Assembly (NCBI GenBank): GCA_015233495.1
Contig: JADFXQ010000010.1
Coordinates: 1-44,340 of the forward strand
DNA: 44,340 nucleotides
Direction of reading: 5' to 3'
Source: Candidatus Omnitrophota bacterium
GTDB lineage: Bacteria; Omnitrophota; Gorgyraeia; Zapsychrales; Zapsychraceae
The translations under genes were made by a program, and so were the position numbers. The notes below the pieces were generated by a model that ran no database searches, was not told where the DNA came from, and was given only the letters and a program-made list of their open reading frames with translations. Below are positions 24,345-31,113 of this stretch, one piece after another (position 1 is the first letter of the stretch; each line of letters starts with the position of its first letter).

Positions 24345-25490
24345 ATGAAAATACCATCATTCATCAATCTCCCTATCATTAAAAAAATATTCGCCTTTCT
24401 CTTTTTAATCCTGCTGATCGGTTCCGGCCTTTTATTGATCGGCCAGAGGGAACGCGTCGCCCGGAGTGAACGCCCTCCGGAAAAATTCCATACAGCCCTG
24501 TTTTTCGATAAGCTATCCAACCGCATGGTCCAATGCCGGCTCTGTCCCAACCAATGCATCCTTTCACCCGGACAAATCGGCGCGTGCAAGGCCCGAAAAA
24601 ACATCGACGGAACACTCGTTTCCATGGTCTATGGGCAGATCGCGTCTCAGCACGTTGACCCCATCGAAAAGAAACCTTTCTTTCACGTCCTGCCCGGCGC
24701 GACCGCGTTTTCCATAGCGACGACCGGCTGCAATATGCAATGCCTGTTTTGCCAGAATTGGGAAATCTCCCAACGCTTTCCTACGGAAGTTTCCACGACA
24801 GCCGCCACGCCGCAGCAAGTCGTTGATGAAGCCGCGGCCAGCGGCGCCCGGGCGATCGCTTTCACTTATAATGAGCCTACCATCGCGTATGAATATATGT
24901 TAGACATCGCGAAATTAGCGCATGCCCGCGGGATAAAAACACTGGTGGTAAGCAACGGCTATATCGAGCCAAAACCGCTCAAGGAACTGCTCCCTTATAT
25001 CAACGCATATAAAATTGACTTCAAAGGTTTCGACGAGGATTTTTACCGGACCATGACCCGCGGTAAATTACAACCGGTTTTGGAAAGCATGAAAACCATC
25101 AAACAAACCGGTGTGTGGCTGGAAGTCGTGACCCTGCTCATCACCGGACAAAATGACAGCGACGATCAAATCCGGTCTTTGTCCCGTTGGGTGAAAGACA
25201 ATCTGGGGCCGGACGTGCCTCTGCATTTTTCCCGGTTTTTTCCCCAATATAAAATGCTCAATACGCCGCCAACTGCCGACGCCAGAGTGATCCGCGCCAG
25301 AACCATTGCATTGAATGAAGGGCTGAAATACGTTTATTCAGGAAACATCGCGTATCCGGACGGGGAAACCACGTTTTGTCCGGAATCAAAACAACCGATC
25401 ATTGTCCGCCAAGGGATGTTCACAACATTCAACGGGCTTGAAAACGGAGCCTGCGCCGACGGCGAAAAAATCCCGGGAATCTGGAATTAA
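24345..25490 (+). CDS. AmrS-type radical SAM enzyme with N-terminal membrane anchor
   Basis: A 381-residue protein of the AmmeMemoRadiSam (pyruvate-formate-lyase-activase-like) family. The radical SAM cluster site CxxxCxxC is Cys129, Cys133 and Cys136 (TTGCNMQCLFCQNWE). The family-typical N-terminal cysteine group is Cys64, Cys67, Cys71 and Cys81. Conserved GARAIAFTYNEPTIAYEY and the substrate-side IDFKGFDEDFYR are present. Unusually, residues about 14-33 form a hydrophobic helix ahead of the catalytic domain, so the enzyme is probably membrane-bound. The partner Memo and AMMECR1 genes are not in the window. Its 3' end overlaps the convergent spermidine-synthase-like gene by 62 bp. Confidence 0.88.
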   Translation: MKIPSFINLPIIKKIFAFLFLILLIGSGLLLIGQRERVARSERPPEKFHTALFFDKLSNRMVQCRLCPNQCILSPGQIGACKARKNIDGTLVSMVYGQIASQHVDPIEKKPFFHVLPGATAFSIATTGCNMQCLFCQNWEISQRFPTEVSTTAATPQQVVDEAAASGARAIAFTYNEPTIAYEYMLDIAKLAHARGIKTLVVSNGYIEPKPLKELLPYINAYKIDFKGFDEDFYRTMTRGKLQPVLESMKTIKQTGVWLEVVTLLITGQNDSDDQIRSLSRWVKDNLGPDVPLHFSRFFPQYKMLNTPPTADARVIRARTIALNEGLKYVYSGNIAYPDGETTFCPESKQPIIVRQGMFTTFNGLENGACADGEKIPGIWN

Positions 25491-27648
25491 ATCTTCCTGA
25501 AATCAAAATGGCTGTCGCGGCATTGATCACTGCCACAAAGATCAGGGTTTGATCCATGCCGTACACCGGAATTAAAAAGCAGCCCGTGATCAAAGCTCCG
25601 CAACCGGAACCAAACAAGTCCGTCGCGTAAAAAACGGCCGCATCCCTTTCCCCGGCTGCTTGGCGGTATAATGCTGTGGAATAAGAAAATTCCACCCCGG
25701 CTAAACCGCCCAGAGCCAAACCGCAGAAAAACAACAACCCTTCCGGCGGAGCGACGCTAAACCGGATTGCATAAGCCAGAGCGGCTAATAAAAACGCGGA
25801 ACAACCGAAAGCCCAAACAAGCTTGTCCGGTTTCGGATCGCGGTTTCTGTTCCCGGCCAGCGTGCCCGCGGCCAGGCCAGCCAAAAACACTGTGAAAATC
25901 GCGGCGATTTTATAATATAAATGTCCGAAATAAATCTGATACGCGTAAATCACTAATACCTCGGCGGACATAACGGAAAACCCGGCAACCGCCGCGGCAG
26001 TTGTGAGACCAAGGCCGGTGCTATTGGGCCGCCGTAAAAAAAGCCCCGCGGCCACAGCCAGAGCCAAACCCAGCCAGACAATCAATGGGACATTCATCAA
26101 GTGCCGCAATGCCCCGGCCAATCCCGGATGAAACCGGCTGAACCAGAAAATCAAATTGTAAAAATACGCGGACGGCCGTATGTCGCGGTTGATCGCTATG
26201 CCTTCATCATGGTTCAACAGGGCTTGGGTGGACAAGACCCGGTCATTGGCGTACCGGTATCTCAAATACTGCTCGCTGACAAAATCATTGCGGATCGAAC
26301 GTTGCGCCATACGGCGGACTAAAACGGCCGGGTCTTTGATCAACGGTCCGGGCGAAGCGATCCAAAACAGATCATCTTCCGGAAGAACGACCGTGAATGG
26401 GAAAACCGATTTGATCGTCTTATGCAAAGATTTTTCCAAATCAGCCAGCGCCGGCAAAACCGTGTCCGAAGACACGGACAAATGCGTCGAGAAAACCGCG
26501 TCCGGTTTCATGTGGGAACGAATTTGCCGGAAAAAATCCTGCGTCGCGTAACGATTGATCAAAGCGGTCGACGGCGCGGGCAAATTGACGATCACTACGT
26601 CCATATCCGTCGGAAGCGCCGCGAGATAGGCCCGCAAGTCTCCTTTCATTAAATGAACCCGCGGATCGCGCAAGGCCAAACGCGATTCCGGCGAGATCAG
26701 CGGTTCGGCGATCGTAAGCATCGCCGGATCCGGCTCGGCGTAAAAAATCTCTGCCGGATTGTGTTTTAAAATTTGCCCGAGGCTGCCGTTAAATCCCGTG
26801 CCGATCAACAAGACTTTCTTAGGCTCGGAGTGGGACAGCATGGGCAAATGAACCAAAGATTCTTTAAAGACATCATTTTGATCCGGGCCAACCGGCTGAC
26901 CGTTCTGATAAAAATGGGCCAGCCCTTCGGCCCGTGTTGCCGTGATCTGGCCATAGACCGTGTTGCGGACTGCGACTATGGTTTCATTCCGAAAGCGGCC
27001 GTTTTCCGTTTTAAGATTGAAATGCGGGCCGGCTGCGTAACAAAACAGGCCGAACATCCCCAGCAAAATCGCCCCGGCCCAATGCGCGTATTGATTTTTT
27101 CCGATTTTAAAAAACGCCCGAGTCAAAAACAAAGAGGCGTTTATCCCCAGAAGAACCGAGCTAATTTGAAACTCGTTCCAAGAGACCAGCCCATAAGTAA
27201 AAACCATTCCGCCGGCCACGCAACCCAACACTTCCGAAAAATAAGCCCGACCCACGGACATTGAACGGCAGGCCACGGAAAATTGCAACCCAAAAACAAA
27301 ACAAAGCGGCGCCGGTATGATCAAAGCGACCGCCAAGGCCGGGATCAAATCCGGGATCTGGCCCCCGGATGCTGTCATGATCATGGGACTTAAACGGATC
27401 AGCGCGATTTCCAGAGGAATTAAAAGAGATGCGATGATAACGCAGAAAACCAGACCGGATTCCCGCCGGGAATCCGGAAAAATCCGGCGGGCCGACCAAC
27501 TGCCCAGCCCGATCCAAAACAGCCACGCGGCCAAAATCCACCCGACAAAAAATTCATTGCCGTACAAACTCACCATCAGCTCGCGTGTGATAACAACCTG
27601 GGCGATAAGCGAAGTGAAGCCGAGCAAGAATAAAGAAAGGTGAAACAT
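25429..27648 (-). CDS. Spermidine synthase-like membrane protein
   Basis: A 739-residue protein: an N-terminal block of about six membrane helices (LSLFLLGFTSLIAQVVITRELM onward), a spermidine synthase-like Rossmann domain, then a second block of helices. The methyltransferase-like motif KVLLIGTGFNGSLGQILKH is followed by the acidic IFYAEPDPAM and DVVIVNLPAPST. The usual catalytic Asp of polyamine synthases (motif DLPDP/DSTDP) reads NLPAP, so true aminopropyl transfer is doubtful. The ATG at 27648 is used; a TTG two codons earlier is possible and no strong ribosome-binding site is seen. The last 20 codons overlap the radical SAM gene on the other strand. Confidence 0.78.
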   Translation of the reverse strand: MFHLSLFLLGFTSLIAQVVITRELMVSLYGNEFFVGWILAAWLFWIGLGSWSARRIFPDSRRESGLVFCVIIASLLIPLEIALIRLSPMIMTASGGQIPDLIPALAVALIIPAPLCFVFGLQFSVACRSMSVGRAYFSEVLGCVAGGMVFTYGLVSWNEFQISSVLLGINASLFLTRAFFKIGKNQYAHWAGAILLGMFGLFCYAAGPHFNLKTENGRFRNETIVAVRNTVYGQITATRAEGLAHFYQNGQPVGPDQNDVFKESLVHLPMLSHSEPKKVLLIGTGFNGSLGQILKHNPAEIFYAEPDPAMLTIAEPLISPESRLALRDPRVHLMKGDLRAYLAALPTDMDVVIVNLPAPSTALINRYATQDFFRQIRSHMKPDAVFSTHLSVSSDTVLPALADLEKSLHKTIKSVFPFTVVLPEDDLFWIASPGPLIKDPAVLVRRMAQRSIRNDFVSEQYLRYRYANDRVLSTQALLNHDEGIAINRDIRPSAYFYNLIFWFSRFHPGLAGALRHLMNVPLIVWLGLALAVAAGLFLRRPNSTGLGLTTAAAVAGFSVMSAEVLVIYAYQIYFGHLYYKIAAIFTVFLAGLAAGTLAGNRNRDPKPDKLVWAFGCSAFLLAALAYAIRFSVAPPEGLLFFCGLALGGLAGVEFSYSTALYRQAAGERDAAVFYATDLFGSGCGALITGCFLIPVYGMDQTLIFVAVINAATAILISGRFNSRFPGFFRRRRRLRFQAR

Positions 27649-27676
27649 AACCAATGTTTGGAATGGTCCGCTATTT

Positions 27677-27826
27677 TCATTTATTGAAGATCAATTTTTT
27701 AACCCTGCCATTTTCCCAAACCATCAACGGCTTTCCGGATTTTTTATGTTCGGCAACGACTTTTCTGATCGCTTTTTTCATCGCGAGTTCCGCTTTATCA
27801 AGAATCGACAATTTTTTGACCATCAT
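27677..27826 (-). CDS. Small partner protein of zeta-like kinase (antitoxin-like)
   Basis: A 49-residue intact frame, MMVKKLSILDKAELAMKKAI at the start and a GKPLMVWENGRVKKLIF ending. The pattern of a short charged helix followed by PLxVWxxGxVxxL is what I recall for small genes accompanying chromosomal zeta-toxin/P-loop kinase genes. Its ATG overlaps the stop of the upstream kinase remnant (ATGA), the classic translational coupling of toxin-antitoxin pairs. If it is an antitoxin, its toxin is dead here, so it may be a relic or may counter other toxins. Confidence 0.55.
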   Translation of the reverse strand: MMVKKLSILDKAELAMKKAIRKVVAEHKKSGKPLMVWENGRVKKLIFNK

Positions 27827-28130
27827 TTCTCTCCGATTTTACTAAGGATCTCGGCAAATAATTTTTTATCTTTTATCTCGATACGCGCGTTTTGCTTCTT
27901 CGCGATGATTTCCGGGTGATCATTCGCATTATTGAAGATAATCCACTGATCAGCCAGGCATAGGTAATTTTTGAAAAATTTAACCAGACTTCGTTCAAAA
28001 CGGCGTTTGATATCTTCGATCAGTATATCATGCCCGCCTTTTTTGCGCATTCCGGCAAAAAAATTCTGGCAAAGGTCGTCTTCCCCGATCCGTTGGCCCC
28101 GGCAATGATATAAACATTCTTAATCTTCAT
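27823..28130 (-). pseudogene. Zeta-toxin-like P-loop kinase, internally deleted
   Basis: From 28130 the frame reads MKIKNVYIIAGANGSGKTTF, a perfect Walker A start for a zeta-toxin-like kinase, as far as FLPECAKK. The coding sense then jumps to another frame, which reads GGHDILIEDIKRRFERSLVK onward (ending at 27823), the normal C-terminal part. About 100 residues usually lying between these, with the substrate site and lid, are missing and the frames do not match, so an internal deletion has killed the gene. A TATAAT box lies 7 nt before the ATG. Confidence 0.75.
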
Positions 28131-28137
28131 AAATTTT

Positions 28138-28143
28138 ATTATA
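28138..28143 (-). promoter_or_regulatory. -10 box of kinase remnant, leaderless spacing
   Basis: TATAAT on the minus strand lies exactly 7 nt before the ATG at 28130, so transcription would start at the start codon. The -35 match is weak. Confidence 0.4.
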
Positions 28144-28215
28144 TAGAAAAAAAGCCGAGCAACAAAGAAAAATAAAGGCGACACGGTTTTTTCACCCGTG
28201 ACTCTGTTTGACCGC

Positions 28216-28239
28216 GATATAAGTTCTGATATAAGTTCT
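28216..28239. repeat. Tandem 12-bp direct repeat upstream of hisJ-like gene
   Basis: GATATAAGTTCT occurs twice without a gap (28216-28227, 28228-28239), about 28 nt upstream of the predicted -10 box. It could be an activator site or simple duplication. Confidence 0.45.
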
Positions 28240-28266
28240 GAAAATGATGTTCGTCACCATTATTTT

Positions 28267-28275
28267 TGTTATAAT
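28267..28275 (+). promoter_or_regulatory. Extended -10 promoter with leaderless spacing
   Basis: TGTTATAAT, a full extended -10 box, ends 7 nt before the ATG at 28283. The mRNA would begin at or next to the start codon; no ribosome-binding site is visible, which agrees. Confidence 0.5.
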
Positions 28276-28282
28276 TTTATCC

Positions 28283-29086
28283 ATGAAAATTATTTCCGAC
28301 TATCATATGCATACCAAACTCTGCGGCCACGCGGACGGCGAGCCGGCGCAATACGTTGAGCGGGCGCTCGCTTTGGGATTGACCGAAATCGGATTTTCCG
28401 ACCATGCGCCGCTCGTGTCGCACCGCGACCCGGGAATCACGATGGATCACAGCGAACTGCCGCAATATCATCAAATGATCGAAAATATCCGCGCTCAATA
28501 TAAGGGAAAAATCAAAATCCGCACCGGGATTGAAGCGGATTTTCTCCCCGGATTTGAAACCCAGACCCAGGCTTTGCTCGGCAGTTATCCCTATGATTAT
28601 GTAATCGGGTCTATCCATTTTATCAAGCGCTGGGGATTTGACGACCCGATCCAAAGGCAGGAATGGGACAATAAAGACATTGATGAAGTATACCGGGAAT
28701 ATTACGAGCTCTTGCGGCAAAGCGCCGCCTCCGGTTTGTTCGACGTGATGGGCCATGTGGATGTGGTCAAAAAATTCGGGCATAAACCGTCGCAGCCGAT
28801 GATCGACGACGTAAAACGAACCGCACAGACATTTAAAAAAGCCGGGGTAGCGATCGAGTTGAACACCTCGGGCCTGCGCAAACCCGTCAAGGAAATGTAT
28901 CCGTCTTTATGGAGTCTGGAAATCTACGCCGCCGCCGGCGTGCCCCTCACCTTCGGCTCCGATGCCCACAAACCCGAAGAAGTCGGCGCGGATTTCGACC
29001 AAGCCCGCGACCTCGCGTTAAAGGCGGGTTACAAGAAATACGTCATATTTCAAAACAGAAAAATTTTCAAACAGAATTCTTTATAA
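28283..29086 (+). CDS. Histidinol-phosphatase HisJ-type PHP protein
   Basis: A 267-residue PHP-domain phosphoesterase. The metal-binding set is spread as expected: DYHMHTKLCGHA (His8, His10), FSDHAP, GIEADF, GSIHF, GHVDVVKKFG and SDAHKPEEVG. HisJ/HisK removes phosphate from histidinol phosphate in histidine synthesis; other PHP phosphatases look alike, so the substrate is likely but not proven. The frame extends to 28244, but the start at 28283 gives the family N-terminus and follows an extended -10 box at leaderless distance. No other his gene is present nearby. Confidence 0.87.
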   Translation: MKIISDYHMHTKLCGHADGEPAQYVERALALGLTEIGFSDHAPLVSHRDPGITMDHSELPQYHQMIENIRAQYKGKIKIRTGIEADFLPGFETQTQALLGSYPYDYVIGSIHFIKRWGFDDPIQRQEWDNKDIDEVYREYYELLRQSAASGLFDVMGHVDVVKKFGHKPSQPMIDDVKRTAQTFKKAGVAIELNTSGLRKPVKEMYPSLWSLEIYAAAGVPLTFGSDAHKPEEVGADFDQARDLALKAGYKKYVIFQNRKIFKQNSL

Positions 29087-29154
29087 ACTGCCCTAAAAAC
29101 AGCCCCAATTATAAGAGTAAAATTAAGGGAAAATATCGCCGACGCCTCTATAGA

Positions 29155-29288
29155 GTAGGGGCGCTCCTCGTGGGCGCCAGTTGTACGGCCGCGCTAAGAC
29201 GATGGTCGTGCTGAATAGGCACGACACTTAGTCGCCGCTTCGCTCCGCTCGAAACGCGGCGACTACGGGCGCCCACAAGGCGCCTACA
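29155..29288. repeat. Dispersed GC-rich palindromic repeat, copy 3, with nested hairpins
   Basis: Arms GTAGGGGCGCTCCTCGTGGG and CGGGCGCCCACAAGGCGCCTAC enclose an inserted middle with two further perfect hairpins: GTCGTG/CACGAC (about 29205-29225) and GTCGCCGC/GCGGCGAC (about 29231-29263). It fills the convergent gap between the HisJ-like gene and dnaQ and might also act as a transcriptional barrier. Confidence 0.75.
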
Positions 29289-29316
29289 ATAAAAAAGAAA
29301 TTTCTATCGTATGGAT

Positions 29317-29937
29317 TTAGAAAAGCATTTCCTGCTGATCTCGTTTGATTTTGAAAAACGGTTTTTGAACCGAGAATAAATTGTGGATATCTTGGAAGGT
29401 TTTGATGTTCCTGGCTTCCGCGATGCCCAATAAACGGTTGAGAATCCCGCAAGTCAGCTGCACATCGGCAAGGGCCCGGTGGGTCTCCGCGACTTTGACG
29501 CCCAAGGCCACGGCAATGGATTGCAAACGGAAACTCCCCAAGTGCGGCATCAGGGTCTTTGCCATTTTCAGCGTGTCGAACGCCGGGGTCTCGTCTTTCA
29601 GCTTGCGGCCCATCAGGGATAGTTGATAGCAGACAAAATCCAGATCGAATTTCACATTGTGGCCGGCCAAACACGCTCCGCCGATGAACTCGGCGAATTT
29701 CGGCAAAAAATCTTCCGCAACCGGCGCGCCGTCCAGCATATCCACTGTGATATTATTGACCCGTTGGGCTTCAATGGGAAGATCGCGCTGGGGATTGATG
29801 AACGAACTGATCGTTTCCACGATTTTTCCGTTTTTCATTTTAATGCCCGCGATTTCAATGATCCGGTCGCCCCGTTCCGGGAAAAGGCCGGTTGTCTCGA
29901 CGTCAAACACCACGAATTCCGTTTCTGTCGCTTTCAT
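29317..29937 (-). CDS. DnaQ-family 3'-5' exonuclease
   Basis: A 206-residue DEDDh exonuclease, like the proofreading epsilon subunit of DNA polymerase III or a stand-alone DnaQ-like nuclease. Asp12 and Glu14 are in FDVETTG, Asp98 in HNVKFDLDF, and His153 and Asp158 in THRALADV. The C-terminus lacks an obvious clamp-binding or polymerase fusion. The ribosome-binding site AAAGGA lies 7 nt before the ATG. It lies between two copies of the palindromic repeat and is not in an operon with a polymerase gene. Confidence 0.9.
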   Translation of the reverse strand: MKATETEFVVFDVETTGLFPERGDRIIEIAGIKMKNGKIVETISSFINPQRDLPIEAQRVNNITVDMLDGAPVAEDFLPKFAEFIGGACLAGHNVKFDLDFVCYQLSLMGRKLKDETPAFDTLKMAKTLMPHLGSFRLQSIAVALGVKVAETHRALADVQLTCGILNRLLGIAEARNIKTFQDIHNLFSVQKPFFKIKRDQQEMLF

Positions 29938-30021
29938 TCCATATCCTTTTGTGATTCGAAATTATATGTTAAATGTTGCCGGGGCGACCGTTATCCTTAC
30001 GCAACCCGATGACGTTTACGT

Positions 30022-30115
30022 GTCGGGGCGCCCCTGGTTGGGGCCGGCGTGCTGGCGCGACCGCACACCGGGCGCCCACGAGCCTGCCTGCCGAAGGCAG
30101 GGGGCGCCCCTACAG
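30022..30115. repeat. Dispersed GC-rich palindromic repeat, copy 4
   Basis: GTCGGGGCGCCCCTGGTTGG on the left and GGGGGCGCCCCTACAG on the right, with a central GCGCGACC variant and an extra small hairpin CTGCC/GGCAG near the right arm. Its right end (CTACAG) forms the stop codon of the gene ending at 30110. A partial GGGGCGACCGTTATCC precedes it at about 29981. Confidence 0.8.
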
Positions 30116-30388
30116 CTTCTTATACACGCAGTCCTGATCTCCGGGCCAGGATTTATGCAAAATCTCTCTTAAGGGAACGCAATTGATTTCGATTCCGCTT
30201 TTCGTCCGATGCAGACCGAACCGGTTGGCATAAACCGCGCATTGATACCGGCCGTCATTGCCGGCGATTAGACACTCGCACGGATCTCCCTCCACACTGC
30301 CGCAGCACGCGCCGCAACGCCGGCATTGTTCTTCCCAAACCGCGGACTGTCTAACTTGATAAATCTGATACTGTTCTTCGTCGGACAT
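30110..30388 (-). CDS. Cysteine-rich small protein, YkgJ/YcgN-like
   Basis: A 92-residue protein with nine cysteines, including CRRCGACC (Cys22, 25, 28, 29) and further Cys at 37, 39, 50, 70 and 87. The CxxCGxCC start and QCxVYxxR spacing match the zinc/iron-chelating YkgJ/YcgN-like family of unknown function. No signal peptide is present, so it is probably cytosolic. It follows the beta-rich secreted protein by 7 nt and is the last gene of the ispG-led run. The final TAG stop is contributed by the palindromic repeat, so the natural C-terminus may have been altered by that insertion. Confidence 0.7.
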   Translation of the reverse strand: MSDEEQYQIYQVRQSAVWEEQCRRCGACCGSVEGDPCECLIAGNDGRYQCAVYANRFGLHRTKSGIEINCVPLREILHKSWPGDQDCVYKKL

Positions 30389-30395
30389 GATTGGA

Positions 30396-31100
30396 TTAAA
30401 ACTTATAATTCACACTCGCCGCGTAAGCAACAGAGTCAACCCATTGGGTTTCCAGATTCAGCCAAACGCGTTTCGTTAAAACGATATCCGTGCCCGCGAT
30501 CACCCCTACCCCGTATTCCGATTTGATCCGATTGCGTTCGGTGTCCACCCAGCGGATTTCATCCATCCGCGACAACTTGAAACCGGCATACGGAGTCAAT
30601 TTTCCGATATCATGCGAAATCAACGCGGAGAATTGCCAATCATCCAGCACCGCTTTGGTTTTCTTGCCATTGTCGACGCTGACCGAGTAAGGATGAATGC
30701 TGATATGCTGAAATCCGGCCACCGCCCGGGTTTTCCCGTCATCGAAAAATTTAACGCGGAATCCATACCCCCCGCCGAGAAAAGTCGGATAAGTAATGTC
30801 ATCGGCGCTGAGCCGCGATTCATAAATATTGCCGACCCCGCCTTTCAAATCCAATGACAGCCAATCCAACACGCCGTAAGACAGCAAAACAAATTCCTGC
30901 CGGCTGTGCATGGCGTCATTCGGGTCGGCTAAATCCCGTTCGGAAACAATATACGTTTGCAGACCTGCCGCCAATTTCCCTTTCTCCGGCATTCGCGTGC
31001 CATAAGCCGGCGCGGACCAACCGGGGTTGGCGAAACAAAAAATTATAACCGAAATCATTCCAAGAAACAAAGTCGTATTCGGCCCGAGTGATTTTATCAT
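30396..31100 (-). CDS. Secreted beta-rich protein, likely outer-membrane barrel
   Basis: A 234-residue protein starting MIKSLGPNTTLFLGMISVII, with a signal peptide probably cut after SA near residue 34. A longer open frame upstream runs into the preceding gene; the start at 31100 is chosen for its GGAG site 6 nt away. The mature part alternates polar and hydrophobic residues, is rich in Gly and aromatics (SYGVLDWLSLDLKGGVGN, GGGYGFRVKFF) and ends in ASVNYKF, a terminal aromatic typical of outer-membrane barrels. It lies 13 nt after the larger HEAT protein. The specific function is unknown. Confidence 0.7.
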   Translation of the reverse strand: MIKSLGPNTTLFLGMISVIIFCFANPGWSAPAYGTRMPEKGKLAAGLQTYIVSERDLADPNDAMHSRQEFVLLSYGVLDWLSLDLKGGVGNIYESRLSADDITYPTFLGGGYGFRVKFFDDGKTRAVAGFQHISIHPYSVSVDNGKKTKAVLDDWQFSALISHDIGKLTPYAGFKLSRMDEIRWVDTERNRIKSEYGVGVIAGTDIVLTKRVWLNLETQWVDSVAYAASVNYKF

Positions 31101-31113
31101 AGCGCTCCTTATC

